Part shown: positions 45,501 to 55,050 of the stretch, piece after piece
Position numbering within the stretch: position 1 is the first letter of the stretch
How the letters are laid out: every line of letters starts with the position of its first letter
Source: Geitlerinema sp. PCC 7407
GTDB taxonomy: Bacteria; Cyanobacteriota; Cyanobacteriia; PCC-7407
Reading direction: 5' to 3'
DNA: 64,000 nucleotides
Assembly: GCF_000317045.1 (NCBI RefSeq)
Contig: NC_019703.1
Coordinates: forward strand, 124,001 to 188,000
The notes under the pieces: model-generated
What the model saw: the letters and a program-made list of their open reading frames with translations, nothing else
Told to the model about the DNA's origin: nothing
Databases searched by the model: none
Program-made: the position numbers and the translations under genes

Positions 45501-46330
45501 TGGCAAGCTACAATCCCCAGGCCAATCGGGAATGGTGGGCTCAGCGCTGGTTTGATGTGCTGGAGTCCTTTGGGCGGACCCTGCGATCGGCCCGCGCCCA
45601 CACCTACGCCCGCGAAGGCAACGTCCTCAGCATCGAGTTTCGCGGACCCAAGGTGCTAGCCCAGGTCCAGGGGACGGCCCCAGATCCCTACCAGGTCTCG
45701 ATTTCCCTCGATCCCTTTGACGATGAGCAGTGGTCCTACGTGATCGAGACCATGTCTCAGAAGGCAATGTTTTCGGCCAAGCTGCTGGCGGGAGAAATGC
45801 CGCGCAACATCGAGGCGGTGTTCACGGCCAACGGCCTGAGCCTGTTTCCCCTGACCAAGTTTGATATCCACAGCCGCTGCAACTGCCCCGACAAAGCCAA
45901 TCCCTGCAAGCACATCGGCGCAGTGTACTACCTGCTGGGCGATCGCTTTGGGGATGATCCTTTTGTGCTGTTTCAGCTGCGGGGCCGCACCAAGGAAGAG
46001 GTGATCGCGGGGCTGCGCCATCTGCGGGGTGCCCAGCGCGAAGCGCCGGTGGCTGAGGCTGAGAAGGCAATGCCCGAAGGGCTGGCGGCCCCAGATCTGG
46101 AGCGTTTCTGGAGCTACGATGCCCAGCTCGAGCCGTCCCTGGTGGTGATCGCGCCGCCCCTGGGGGCCGACACGGTGCTCCAGGCTCTGGGGCCGATTCC
46201 CCTGGCGGCGGAGGGACCAGCGGCGATCGCCCCCCAGGTTGCGCTGGACTATCTCGAGGCGATCTACCAAGCCGCCAGCCAGCAGGCCGTCATGGCAGCG
46301 ATGCAGGTGGGGAACGACACAGCGGACTAG
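45500..46330 (+). CDS. SWIM zinc-finger protein, partner of the SNF2 gene
   Basis: 276 residues. A SWIM zinc finger C127-x-C129-x6-C136-x-H138 (CNCPDKANPCKHIGAV) lies mid-protein. The N-terminal part (about 1-120) is the region often found before SWIM motifs in these proteins (AREGNVLSIEFRGPKVLAQVQG). SWIM fingers bind DNA or protein. Many bacterial SNF2 proteins carry a fused SWIM domain; here it is a separate gene starting within the stop codon of the helicase (TGATG). GAGGAA provides a ribosome binding site. An overlapping GTG at 45497 is a less likely start. Confidence 0.85.
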   Translation: MASYNPQANREWWAQRWFDVLESFGRTLRSARAHTYAREGNVLSIEFRGPKVLAQVQGTAPDPYQVSISLDPFDDEQWSYVIETMSQKAMFSAKLLAGEMPRNIEAVFTANGLSLFPLTKFDIHSRCNCPDKANPCKHIGAVYYLLGDRFGDDPFVLFQLRGRTKEEVIAGLRHLRGAQREAPVAEAEKAMPEGLAAPDLERFWSYDAQLEPSLVVIAPPLGADTVLQALGPIPLAAEGPAAIAPQVALDYLEAIYQAASQQAVMAAMQVGNDTAD

Positions 46331-46337
46331 CGGCGGC

Positions 46338-47051
46338 CTAGGGCTGCTTTGCCTCCGGCTCTGGGGCCGGGCGATCGCCGATCAGAGCCTGACTGCCGCT
46401 GACGGCAAAATAAATAAACCACGCCACAACGCCCAGCAGCTTGAACCCGTCTTCAAACAGGAAAATACCCTCATTGGTCAGCCAAGAGGCGGGCAAAGGC
46501 AGAATTTCTTTGTCAAAAATGGGGGCAATGCCCAGCAGCAGAAACGCCAGTCCCAAGTAGCCAAAGGGCGTTTTCTTGAGGGTTTTGCGGAAGCGAAACA
46601 GATACCAGCTAAAGGCGATCGCGTAGCCTAGGTACACAATCTCCTCCGAGATGCCCACGTGATAGGGCAAAAAGCCCTCGTGGAGCTGAAACAGGTCGTC
46701 AAACATCAAAACCAGGGTCAGGACACCCGAAGCCAAGAAAAAGCGCCCCAGTTCCTGACTGTCTGGGCGGGCGCGGCACACAGCCGCACTGAAAAGGGCG
46801 ATCGCCCCCCCAGCGCACCAAAACAGGACCCCAAAGTTGGAGAAAATGCCCGTATAAAAGGGCGCATCAGCCACCACGAGCGGGTCGCGGGTGAGATTAC
46901 CCAAGGGAACGTAGGTCTGAATCCGGGCAGCGGCGAGTAAGAAAATAACGGGGACGAAAATCCACACAAGAGGTGAGAGCTTCAAGCCTCTCAGGGCAGA
47001 GGGAGCTTTGGCATTGCCGTCTACTCCTGAAATGCCGAACGTTTTTGCCAT
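46338..47051 (-). CDS. Six-helix membrane protein with buried acidic/His residues
   Basis: 237 residues from the ATG at 47051. About six transmembrane helices. Polar residues lie inside or at the edges of the helices: MFDDLFQLHEG in helix 3, PIFDKEIL in helix 5 and FLFEDGFKLLG before helix 6. A D-D-x4-H-E pattern in a membrane helix suggests a metal- or proton-linked site, as in some membrane hydrolases, but I cannot assign a family. Convergent with the SWIM-protein gene. A TTG start at 47069 is possible. Confidence 0.65.
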   Translation of the reverse strand: MAKTFGISGVDGNAKAPSALRGLKLSPLVWIFVPVIFLLAAARIQTYVPLGNLTRDPLVVADAPFYTGIFSNFGVLFWCAGGAIALFSAAVCRARPDSQELGRFFLASGVLTLVLMFDDLFQLHEGFLPYHVGISEEIVYLGYAIAFSWYLFRFRKTLKKTPFGYLGLAFLLLGIAPIFDKEILPLPASWLTNEGIFLFEDGFKLLGVVAWFIYFAVSGSQALIGDRPAPEPEAKQP

Positions 47052-47917
47052 TGTGGAAATCTCATTCAAAAAGTCTGCTTAAACCAGGACGAGAGGTCTT
47101 GGGACCAAGGCGCTGGCGGGGACTTGGGGCGATCGCCCCTGCCAAAAACCAGAACCCCATGAGGGGTCAAACCCCACTCTCAAAACCACTATTCCCCTAA
47201 GTTAAGGGCAAATTATGCCCCAATTAAGAATCTAGTCCTGATATTCACCGAAAATTTACGGCTAGGAGGTGGAGACACCCTTTTTTGCACGCAAAAATCA
47301 ACCGTTTTCTTGGGGATTTCGCTGGCGCATTTCGCGATCGAAGATGGCTCAATAACGATTTGAAAAAGTTAAGAAAAGCGAAAAAACTCAGAGACCCAAT
47401 CTCCCCTGAGGGTCTGACTGCTGGGCAAGGGGGCGATCGCCCCTCGGCTGGACTTTGGGATGCTGGGCGAAACCGCGAATCCGGCCACTGAATCCATAGA
47501 AAAGACGCCCTGTCCCAAGGCCGCGAGCGTTCCAGCGTCGCCAAGAGCGGCCCAGCAGAATCTCCCAGCCATTTCCCGGCGTGGCGGCTTCTACGACCCC
47601 TTTTTCTTCGGTTTTCCTCCCTGCGAGATTAGAAGTCCCTCGCTAAAGTAAGGACACGGGATCAACGAACCCTTAGACGGTACTTTGGAGGTCCTTTGCA
47701 TCACGCTTGTCTATTGATTTTGTGCAGGTTTTGGGCCGGTCAGAGAGTGCCCGGAAGTGCTGAAAAAAGCTGGCCGAGAGGCGATCGCCCCTACTCTGTC
47801 CATCGGCGCTCTGAGGGCTGGGGGCTTCCTGAGACGCTCGCGATCGCGCGATAGCCTTCGCTCATTGCTGGCTGGTCACTTTGCCCGTCTTCGACAGGCG
47901 CATTTGAGGAACTCAAC
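47052..47917. other. Long leader region upstream of clpC
   Basis: 866 bases without a convincing gene. Palindromic elements include GGGCAAATTATGCCC (47206-47220) and TTTTTGCACGCAAAAA (47282-47297). AGGAGGTGGAGACACCCTTTTTT at 47264-47286 can be read either as a strong ribosome binding site or as a small hairpin plus T-run. A TTG-started 68-codon frame (47285-47491, rich in Lys/Arg/Leu) follows it with 13-base spacing and may be a small gene, though weakly supported. TTTGGAGGT at 47683 is another orphan ribosome-binding-like site. Confidence 0.4.
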
Positions 47918-50386
47918 ATGTTTGAATACTTCACCGACAGAGCGGTTGCAGTCATTGTCTTTGCCCAAGAAGAAGCGCGCCGCCTCGGCCACAGTTTTAT
48001 TGGCACCGAGCAGATCTTGCTGGGCGTGCTCCGGGTGGAAAGCAGTCCGGCGGCTCGTCTCCTGACGGATATGGGCGTGACGGCTGCCGCAGCGCGCCGC
48101 GAAGTCGAGGGAATTATTGGCCGGGGGTCGGGCATAGTGCCAGCGGACATTCCGCCGACGCCCCGCACGCGCCAGGTGTTTGAGCAGGCACTCCAGGGTG
48201 TGCAGCAAGAGTCCCAGGCCTACGTGACGCCGGAGCACATTTTGCTGAGCCTGGTCCAGGCGGGCGATAGCGTGGCGGCCAAGGTGCTGACCAATCTGGG
48301 AGTCGATCTGGCCGAGGTGCGCGATCGCCTTCAGGCCCTGATGGCGGACCCGGCGGAAATGGCCTTTGCCCAGCCCAGCCGATCGGCCCAGACGGCGGCT
48401 CCCATGGGCCGCGCCCTAGAAACGTTTGGCATCAACCTGACCATGCGGGCGATCGCCGGAGAACTGGACCCCATGGTGGGCCGCGAAGCCGAAGTGGAGC
48501 GGGTGGTGCAGATTTTGGGCCGCCGCACGAAAAATAACCCGATTTTGCTGGGAGATCCCGGCGTGGGCAAGACGGCGATCGCCGAAGGACTGGCCCAGCG
48601 GATTGTCAATGGCGACGTGCCGGAGATTTTGCGCGATCGCCAGATTATCAGTCTGGCCATGGGCACGCTGATGGCCGGAGCCCGCTTCCGGGGCGAGTTT
48701 GAAGAGCGTTTGACCCAGATCTTGGCGGAGGTGCGCCAAGCGGGCAACGTGATTGTGTTCATCGATGAAATTCACTCCCTGGTCGGAGCGGGCGCGACGG
48801 CTGGGGGCCTCGACGCCTCCAACCTGCTGAAGCCAGCGCTGGCGCGGGGCGAGCTCCAGTGCATCGGCGCGACGACGCTTGATGAGTACCGCCAGCACAT
48901 CGAGCAGGATGCGGCCCTCGAGCGCCGATTTCAGCCGGTGAAGGTGGAAGCGCCCACCCTGACCGAGACCATCGAGATTCTCTGGGGGCTGCGCGATCGC
49001 TACGAGCAGCACCACCACCTCACCATCAGCAACGAAGCTTTGGTGGCGGCGGCCCGCCTGTCCGATCGCTACATTCCCGATCGCCACCTTCCCGACAAGG
49101 CCATTGACCTGATCGACGAAGCGGGCTCTCGGGTGCGCCTGCGCCACACCCGCCACTCGCCCGCCCAGCGCATTCGCCAGGATCTGCGGGCCGTGACCGC
49201 CGAAAAAGAAGCGGCCGTAACGGCTCAGGACTTTGATCAGGCCGGGAAGCTGCGCGATCGCGAACTGGCGCTGCAGCAAACCCTCGCGGACCTGCGCACT
49301 GCCCAGCGCGACGCCGAGCCCCGGCCCGTGGTGACCGCTGAGGACATCGCCCAGGTGATCTCGGCCTGGACCGGCATTCCGGTCAACCACCTCACCGAAT
49401 CGGAGTCTCTGATGCTGATGCACCTCGAAGACACGCTGCACGAGCGCGTCATCGGCCAGCAGGAAGCCGTCACAGCCGCCGCTCGCGCCATTCGGCGATC
49501 GCGCGTTGGCCTGGGCAGCCCCCACCGGCCGATCGCCAGCCTGCTGTTTTCGGGACCGACGGGCGTCGGCAAGACGGAGCTGGCCAAGGCCCTCGCGGCT
49601 ACGGTTTTCGGCTCCGAGGAAGCCATGATCCGGCTGGATATGTCCGAGTTTATGGAGGCCCACACCGTCTCCAAGCTCATCGGCTCGCCGCCGGGATTTG
49701 TGGGCTATGACGAGGGCGGCCAGCTCACCGAAGCCGTCCGGCGCAAGCCCTACACAGTGCTGCTCCTCGACGAAATCGAAAAAGCCCACCCTGACGTCTT
49801 CAATTTGCTGCTGCAGCTGCTCGAAGATGGCCGACTGACCGACGCCCGGGGCCGAGTGGTCAGCTTCAAAAATACGCTGATTATCCTGACCTCCAATCTG
49901 GGCTCGCGGGCGATCGAGAAGAATGGCCTGGGCCTGGGCTTTGCGGCCACAGGTGACGAGGCGGAAACGGCGCAGTACCAGCGGGTGCGATCGCAGGTAA
50001 ACGAAGAGCTAAAGCAGTACTTCCGGCCCGAGTTTCTCAACCGCCTCGACGAAATCATCGTTTTCCGCCGCCTCACCCGCGACGAGCTCGCTCAGGTGGC
50101 CGAGCTGCTGATCCGGGAAGTGGGCGATCGCCTCAGCGAACAAGGCATCACCCTGGTGCTGACCGACGCGGTGAAGCATCGCCTGATCGACGAGGGCTAC
50201 AGCCCCAGCTACGGCGCGCGGCCCCTGCGCCGAGCCGTAACGCGCCTGGTGGAAGATCACCTGGCCGAGGCCATGCTGGCGGGCCAGCTGCACAGCGGCG
50301 ACACGGCGGTGCTGGACCTCGACGACGATGGTCAGGTTCAGGTGCGCGCTCGCACGCCGGTGCTCCAGTCGGTCTCAGCGCTCTAG
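47918..50386 (+). CDS. clpC: ATP-dependent Clp protease ATPase subunit ClpC
   Basis: 822-residue Hsp100 unfoldase. Two N-terminal Clp repeats (about 3-145, [21 protein letters not shown]), AAA+ module 1 with Walker A GDPGVGKT and Walker [13 protein letters not shown], a UVR-containing middle domain (about 420-450, [18 protein letters not shown]), and AAA+ module 2 with [12 protein letters not shown]. The ClpP-docking loop is [10 protein letters not shown] (LGF where many have IGF), so it should work with ClpP/ClpR. The ATG at 47918 has no strong ribosome binding site. Cyanobacteria may have more than one ClpC; this looks full length and functional. Confidence 0.94.
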   Translation: MFEYFTDRAVAVIVFAQEEARRLGHSFIGTEQILLGVLRVESSPAARLLTDMGVTAAAARREVEGIIGRGSGIVPADIPPTPRTRQVFEQALQGVQQESQAYVTPEHILLSLVQAGDSVAAKVLTNLGVDLAEVRDRLQALMADPAEMAFAQPSRSAQTAAPMGRALETFGINLTMRAIAGELDPMVGREAEVERVVQILGRRTKNNPILLGDPGVGKTAIAEGLAQRIVNGDVPEILRDRQIISLAMGTLMAGARFRGEFEERLTQILAEVRQAGNVIVFIDEIHSLVGAGATAGGLDASNLLKPALARGELQCIGATTLDEYRQHIEQDAALERRFQPVKVEAPTLTETIEILWGLRDRYEQHHHLTISNEALVAAARLSDRYIPDRHLPDKAIDLIDEAGSRVRLRHTRHSPAQRIRQDLRAVTAEKEAAVTAQDFDQAGKLRDRELALQQTLADLRTAQRDAEPRPVVTAEDIAQVISAWTGIPVNHLTESESLMLMHLEDTLHERVIGQQEAVTAAARAIRRSRVGLGSPHRPIASLLFSGPTGVGKTELAKALAATVFGSEEAMIRLDMSEFMEAHTVSKLIGSPPGFVGYDEGGQLTEAVRRKPYTVLLLDEIEKAHPDVFNLLLQLLEDGRLTDARGRVVSFKNTLIILTSNLGSRAIEKNGLGLGFAATGDEAETAQYQRVRSQVNEELKQYFRPEFLNRLDEIIVFRRLTRDELAQVAELLIREVGDRLSEQGITLVLTDAVKHRLIDEGYSPSYGARPLRRAVTRLVEDHLAEAMLAGQLHSGDTAVLDLDDDGQVQVRARTPVLQSVSAL

Positions 50387-50411
50387 TTCGGCGCTTTGGC
50401 AAAAGTCTAGG

Positions 50412-50446
50412 GCCGAGGCTGGCTTCCGAGGGAGGTTGGCCTCGGC
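50412..50446 (+). terminator. Possible clpC terminator
   Basis: 8-bp stem GCCGAGGC / GCCTCGGC around a 19-base loop, followed by TTT. It is 25 bases past the clpC stop. The short T-run makes it weak. Confidence 0.45.
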
Positions 50447-50515
50447 TTTGGCATGGGCGGCGCAATAGGAGACGATGGAAGCTGCGTCCCACCCTGCGCT
50501 CTTTTAACGCTGACT

Positions 50516-51691
50516 ATGGCCCCAAATCCCTATGACTGGATCGAGAAATCCCTAGAAACCATTCACCGCGCAGACTGGTACCGTTCGGTGCAGCCCCTGG
50601 CGGGCCGTCCGGGGCCGGTAGTGATGGTGGAGGGCCAGCCGCTGATCAACTTTGCCAGCAATGACTATCTGGGCTTGGCGGGGGACGAGCGCTTGGTGCA
50701 GGCGGCGATCGCGGCGACCCAGGCCCTGGGCACCGGCACCACGGGCTCGCGGCTGCTCAGCGGCCATCGCGACCTGCACCGCGATCTGGAACAGGCGATC
50801 GCCCGCCTCAAGCAAACCGAAGACGCGGTGGTCTTCAGCTCCGGCTACCTGGCGAATGTGGGGGCGATCGCGGCGCTGGTGGGCGCGCGAGACCTGATTT
50901 TGTCGGACCAGTACAATCACTCCAGCATCCGCAGCGGGGCGCGTCTCAGCGGCGCGACGGTCCTCGACTACCGCCACAACTCCCTCGACGATCTGGCAGA
51001 TCTGCTCCAGCAGCACCGATCTCAGCATCGGCGCTGCCTCATCGTCACCGACACCGTGTTCAGCATGGACGGCGACCTGTGTCCGCTGCCGGGAATTCTG
51101 GCGCTGGCGGAAACTCACGAGGCCATGGTGCTGGTGGACGAGGCCCACGGCACCGGGGTGATGGGCGATCGCGGGGCGGGCGGCGTCGAGCACCTGGGCT
51201 GCAGCGGGCGATCGCTGATCCAGATGGGCACCCTCAGCAAGGCCCTGGGCAGCCTGGGCGGCTACGTGGCGGGCTCGGCTCCCCTCGTCGACTACCTGCG
51301 CAATCGGGCGGCCACCTGGATCTACACCACGGGCCTCACGCCCGCCGACACCGGCGCGGCGATCGCCGCCCTTGACCTCGTCGAGCGCGAGCCCCAGCGT
51401 CGCCAGCGCCTCTGGCAAAACGTGGCCTTTCTTCAGCAGGCGATCGCCGATCTGGCGGCCCAGGAGCGATCGCCCTTCCAGCTTTTGCCGTCGGAGTCCC
51501 CGATCCTCTGCTTGCAGGTGGCTGACCCGGCCACGGCGATCGCCTTTAGCCAGGATCTGCGCCGCCAGGGCCTCTGGGTGTCGGCGGTGCGGCCGCCCAC
51601 GGTGCCCACCAGCCGTCTGCGCCTGACGGTCATGGCCACCCACGAGCCAGCCCACCTAGAGAAACTTGTCTTTGCTCTCGGGCACCTTTGA
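50516..51691 (+). CDS. bioF: 8-amino-7-oxononanoate synthase
   Basis: 391-residue PLP enzyme of the alpha-oxoamine synthase family. BioF condenses pimeloyl-ACP or -CoA with alanine in biotin synthesis. Motifs: [50 protein letters not shown], and the Schiff-base lysine in [13 protein letters not shown]. The ATG at 50516 gives family length; upstream residues from 50453 look unrelated. No other bio gene is adjacent. Other alpha-oxoamine synthases (glycine C-acetyltransferase) are less likely. Confidence 0.92.
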   Translation: MAPNPYDWIEKSLETIHRADWYRSVQPLAGRPGPVVMVEGQPLINFASNDYLGLAGDERLVQAAIAATQALGTGTTGSRLLSGHRDLHRDLEQAIARLKQTEDAVVFSSGYLANVGAIAALVGARDLILSDQYNHSSIRSGARLSGATVLDYRHNSLDDLADLLQQHRSQHRRCLIVTDTVFSMDGDLCPLPGILALAETHEAMVLVDEAHGTGVMGDRGAGGVEHLGCSGRSLIQMGTLSKALGSLGGYVAGSAPLVDYLRNRAATWIYTTGLTPADTGAAIAALDLVEREPQRRQRLWQNVAFLQQAIADLAAQERSPFQLLPSESPILCLQVADPATAIAFSQDLRRQGLWVSAVRPPTVPTSRLRLTVMATHEPAHLEKLVFALGHL

Positions 51692-51784
51692 AAGGTTTCC
51701 CTTACCTTGTTAAAAAGCTTGGTGGCTAATCCTGACTGCCTGGGATTGCGCCAAGGGTGCGTGTCGATTTGGGAGAAACTTGAA

Positions 51785-52753
51785 GTGAGCTATCTAGAAA
51801 CCACGGCCCAGTTCTACAGCGAAGTGGCCCAAACCCCGGACGTTGGCCTGTGCTGTGTCCAGAGCACGCCCCTGCGGCTGCCTGACCTGGTGGTGCCCGA
51901 GGCCATGCAGGCCATGAACTACGGGTGTGGCACCACGGTCCACCCGGCGGAGCTGGCGGGGGAGCCAAAGGTACTCTACGTGGGCGTGGGCGGTGGTCTG
52001 GAGGCGCTCCAGTTTGCCTATTTTTCCCGGCGGCCCGGGGGCGTCATCGCCGTCGATCCGGTGGCCGAAATGCGGGAGGCCGCGCAGCGCAATCTGGCGA
52101 TCGCCGCTGAGGCCAACTCCTGGTTTGCCGAGGACTTCGTCACCCTCCTGGCCGGGGATGCCTTTGCCCTGCCCGTGCCCGACGCCTCGGTGGACGTGGT
52201 AGCCCAGAACTGCCTGTTCAATATTTTTGAGCCCGAGGATCTCTCTCGCGCCCTCGCCGAAACCTTCCGCGTCCTCAAGCCCGGCGGCCGCCTGATCATG
52301 AGTGACCCGATCGCCACTCGGCCCATTCCGGCCCACCTCCAGCAGGATGAGCGGCTGCGGGCGATGTGCCTGTCTGGAGCGCTCACCTACGAGCAGTACG
52401 TCCAGCGCATTGTTCGGGCCGGGTTCGGCCAGGTCGAAATTCGCGCCCGTCGGCCCTACCGCCTGCTCGATCGCCAGACCTACCAGCTCGACGAGCCCCT
52501 CCTGCTCGAGAGTCTGGACTCGGTGGCCTTCAAAGTGCCCATTGCCCCCGACGGCCCCTGCATCTTCACCGGCAAAACTGCCATCTACAGCGGTTCCGAA
52601 TCTTGCTTTGATGACGGGGCGGGCCACGTGCTCGCCAAAGGGGTTCCGGCGGCGGTCTGCGACAAAACGGCAGCCAAGCTAGGGGCGATCGCCTCCGAAG
52701 AGATCTGGGTGACCCCGTCCACCTGGCACTACGACGGCGGCGGCTGTTGCTAG
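51785..52753 (+). CDS. arsM: Arsenosugar-type arsenite S-adenosylmethionine methyltransferase ArsM
   Basis: 322 residues from GTG 51785, which has GGGAGA about nine bases upstream; a TTG at 51707 would add 26 unconserved residues. It carries vicinal cysteines C23-C24 (VGLCCVQSTPL), NYGCGTT, a SAM-binding VGVGGGLEAL, and a catalytic cysteine in VAQNCLFNIF, then LMSDPIATR. It ends YDGGGCC. This pattern, and the adjacent radical SAM gene, fit the ArsM that methylates arsenite to dimethylarsenic species for arsenosugar synthesis. The cysteine pairs would bind As(III). Confidence 0.85.
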   Translation: MSYLETTAQFYSEVAQTPDVGLCCVQSTPLRLPDLVVPEAMQAMNYGCGTTVHPAELAGEPKVLYVGVGGGLEALQFAYFSRRPGGVIAVDPVAEMREAAQRNLAIAAEANSWFAEDFVTLLAGDAFALPVPDASVDVVAQNCLFNIFEPEDLSRALAETFRVLKPGGRLIMSDPIATRPIPAHLQQDERLRAMCLSGALTYEQYVQRIVRAGFGQVEIRARRPYRLLDRQTYQLDEPLLLESLDSVAFKVPIAPDGPCIFTGKTAIYSGSESCFDDGAGHVLAKGVPAAVCDKTAAKLGAIASEEIWVTPSTWHYDGGGCC

Positions 52754-52795
52754 TTTTCTCCTGTTTTCTCCCCGAGATCTTTCCCGCGATTCCCC

Positions 52796-53797
52796 ATGAC
52801 CCAGCTCAATCTTCCGACCGAGAGCGTGACCCCCTTCGCCCACAAGCTCGCCGCGCCCCTGACCAAGCAGACCATCACCGTCTTGCAAATTAATCTCGGG
52901 CGTCGCTGCAACCTGGCCTGCTCCCACTGCCACGTGGAGGCCAGCCCCCAGCGCACCGAAGAACTCTCTCCCGAGGTGTGCGACCAGCTCCTGACCTTGA
53001 TTCGCCGCTTTCCTCAGATCCAGACCGTGGACCTGACGGGGGGCGCTCCCGAGATGAACTACGGGTTTCGGGCGCTGGTGGAGACGGCCCGCGCTTGCGG
53101 CAAGGCCGTGATCGTGCGCTCGAATCTCACCATTTGCCTAGAGCCCGGTTACGAAGACCTCCCCGCCTACTTCGCTCAGCATCAGGTGCGGGTGGTGGCT
53201 TCGCTGCCCTGCTACAGCGCCGAAAACGTCGATCGCATGCGGGGCCAAGGCGTCTTTGAGCGCTCCATCGAGGTGCTGCGGCGGCTCAACCAGGCGGGCT
53301 ATGGCCGGGATCCGCGGCTGATGCTGGATCTGGTCTACAACCCCCAGGTCCCCCAGACCGAGAAGTTTGCCCTGACCCCCGACCAGGCCAAGCTAGAAAA
53401 AGACTACAAAGCCTATCTCCAAGGGCAGTTTGGGGTGGTGTTCGATCGCCTGCTGACCATCACCAATTTGCCCATTGGCCGCACCAAGTTTCATTTGCAG
53501 CACCGACAGCTTTACGCGCCTTATCTGCGCTTTCTGGAGACCCACTTCAACCCTGACACGGTGGCAGGCCTGATGTGCTTGCAGGAGCTGTCGGTGGACT
53601 ACCTGGGTCGCGTATACGACTGCGACTTTAACCAAATGGAGGGGCTACCAGCCCGCACGCCGGACGGTCAGCCGCTGACGGTGGAGGCGCTGCTGGCGGC
53701 AGACAGCCTGGACCGGATCGAGCGGGTGCAGACGGCGGACTACTGCTACGGCTGCACGGCGGGCGCAGGGTCGAGCTGTGGCGGCTCTCTGGTCTAG
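52796..53797 (+). CDS. arsS: Arsenosugar biosynthesis radical SAM protein ArsS
   Basis: 333 residues. The radical SAM cluster motif is C38-x3-C42-x2-C45 (RRCNLACSHCH), followed by VDLTGGAPEMNYGF and a C-terminal Cys-rich domain (LMCLQELSVDYLGRVYDCDF, YCYGCTAGAGSSCGG). ArsS transfers the 5'-deoxyadenosyl group to dimethylarsenite, giving 5'-deoxy-5'-dimethylarsinoyl-adenosine. It follows arsM by 42 bases in the same direction, which supports both names. The C-terminal cysteines may bind auxiliary clusters or arsenic; they are all Cys here, with no in-frame TGA. Confidence 0.88.
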   Translation: MTQLNLPTESVTPFAHKLAAPLTKQTITVLQINLGRRCNLACSHCHVEASPQRTEELSPEVCDQLLTLIRRFPQIQTVDLTGGAPEMNYGFRALVETARACGKAVIVRSNLTICLEPGYEDLPAYFAQHQVRVVASLPCYSAENVDRMRGQGVFERSIEVLRRLNQAGYGRDPRLMLDLVYNPQVPQTEKFALTPDQAKLEKDYKAYLQGQFGVVFDRLLTITNLPIGRTKFHLQHRQLYAPYLRFLETHFNPDTVAGLMCLQELSVDYLGRVYDCDFNQMEGLPARTPDGQPLTVEALLAADSLDRIERVQTADYCYGCTAGAGSSCGGSLV

Positions 53798-53883
53798 GGC
53801 AGGGGACTTTGCGGGAAATCGGTAGGGTTGCTTACACTGCTGTAGGGGGCGATCGCTCTCCGAGTCGCGATTCAACAAAAGCC

Positions 53884-54117
53884 ATGGCAAAGCACACCCA
53901 AGCCCACATCTCCCGCAAAGTTCGCAACGGTATGTCAGCGATGACCCGGCGCCAAGTCGAGTACTACATGGGCGCGAAGCTGATCGAAGTCGGGATCGAT
54001 CCCAAGTCGGCGGTGTATCGCTGGACGGTCGAAAAGGAAGACGGCCAAGAAGTCTGGACCTACAGCGCCTACTGGGGAGACTCCCGGGAAAAAATCGAGG
54101 CGGGTGAAACCCCCTAG
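53884..54117 (+). CDS. Conserved small protein, 77 aa, function unknown
   Basis: Small basic protein: MAKHTQAHISRKVRNGMSAM, then TRRQVEYYMGAKLIEVGID and VYRWTVEKEDGQEVWTYSAYWG. A possible nucleic-acid or ligand-binding fold, not recognised. ATG 53884 is the natural start; a longer frame from 53809 is not conserved-looking. TTTGCG ... TACACT (about 53812 and 53835) could be its promoter, so it may begin a new unit after arsS. Confidence 0.6.
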   Translation: MAKHTQAHISRKVRNGMSAMTRRQVEYYMGAKLIEVGIDPKSAVYRWTVEKEDGQEVWTYSAYWGDSREKIEAGETP

Positions 54118-54162
54118 GCCAGGCGATCGGCTCTGGTCCAAAGCAGTTGTGGGAGAGGATCT

Positions 54163-55050
54163 GTGACAGCGCAGCAAGAGACTCTGTTTGAGCGCTTTTT
54201 AGCGCCGGTTTTTCGCACGTTTTTGATCGATGAAGCGGCGATCGGGCGCTATGCGGCCAGCATCGACTGGGAAACAGCGTGCGATCGCCTGCAAAACCCG
54301 GCAGTGGTCTATCCCGACTACTACTGCAACCACAACTTTCACGGCATTCGGGGCGGCTATCTGACTGCCGGTGCCGCCGTCACCTACGACCCCATCACCC
54401 AGTACGTCCTGCCGCCCCAGGAAACCTGGGTGCGCGAGGGGCTGGTGCAGGCCATTGAGGCTCGCCCCCGCCGCATTCTGGACCTGGGCTGCGGCACCGG
54501 CTCGACCACCCTCCTGCTCAAGCAGCGCTTTCCGGCGGCGGAGGTCATCGGCCTAGACCTCTCGCCCCACATGCTGGTCGTCGCCACGGACAAAGCCCAC
54601 AAAGCAGGCCTAGACATTGCCTTTCGCCACGGGGACGCGGCAGCCACAGGCCTGCTGGCGCAGTCGGTGGATGTGGTGACGGCCTCGCTGCTGTTCCACG
54701 AGACGCCGCCCAGCGTTACCCAGGCGATCTTGCGCGAAGCCTACCGGCTGCTGGTCCCTGGCGGCGAGATAGTGATTCTCGATGGCAATCAGGCGACTCT
54801 GCGCCAAACCGAGTGGCTGACCCAGATTTTTGAGGAGCCGTTCATCCAGGACTACGCCGAGGGCAATCTGGACGCGTGGTTAGGGGCGGCGGGCTTTGGG
54901 GCGGTGCGGACCCAGGTCCACTGGTGGCTCAATCAGGTCAGTCGCGGGGTCAAGCCGAAGGATCGCCCGGACTGGGAAGCAGCAGAGACGTCACGCTATG
55001 ATTCAGATTTTGAAAATGGCTCTCTTCCAGCATTTGGCACATTGGCATGA
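54163..55050 (+). CDS. Class I SAM-dependent methyltransferase
   Basis: 295 residues. GTG 54163 is preceded by GGGAGAGGA. The Rossmann-fold methyltransferase core has motif I ILDLGCGTGSTTLLL, the acidic loop VIGLDLSPHML, and a post-I FRHGDAAATGLL. An N-terminal extension of about 90 residues (PDYYCNHNFHGIRGGYLTAGAAVTYD) is characteristic of a family of uncharacterised cyanobacterial and plant methyltransferases. The substrate is unknown. It overlaps the following HAD gene by four bases (ATGA), so the two are co-translated. Confidence 0.8.
   Translation: MTAQQETLFERFLAPVFRTFLIDEAAIGRYAASIDWETACDRLQNPAVVYPDYYCNHNFHGIRGGYLTAGAAVTYDPITQYVLPPQETWVREGLVQAIEARPRRILDLGCGTGSTTLLLKQRFPAAEVIGLDLSPHMLVVATDKAHKAGLDIAFRHGDAAATGLLAQSVDVVTASLLFHETPPSVTQAILREAYRLLVPGGEIVILDGNQATLRQTEWLTQIFEEPFIQDYAEGNLDAWLGAAGFGAVRTQVHWWLNQVSRGVKPKDRPDWEAAETSRYDSDFENGSLPAFGTLA

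Noticed and set aside
47683-47870. 52-codon TTG frame behind GGAGGT upstream of clpC
   Set aside because: The translated sequence is Cys/Trp/Arg-rich and contains HIP1-derived residues, with no protein-like pattern.
48416-49789. 457-codon open frame antisense to clpC
   Set aside because: Fully overlaps well-conserved clpC coding sequence and has Gly/Arg/His-rich composition typical of a shadow.
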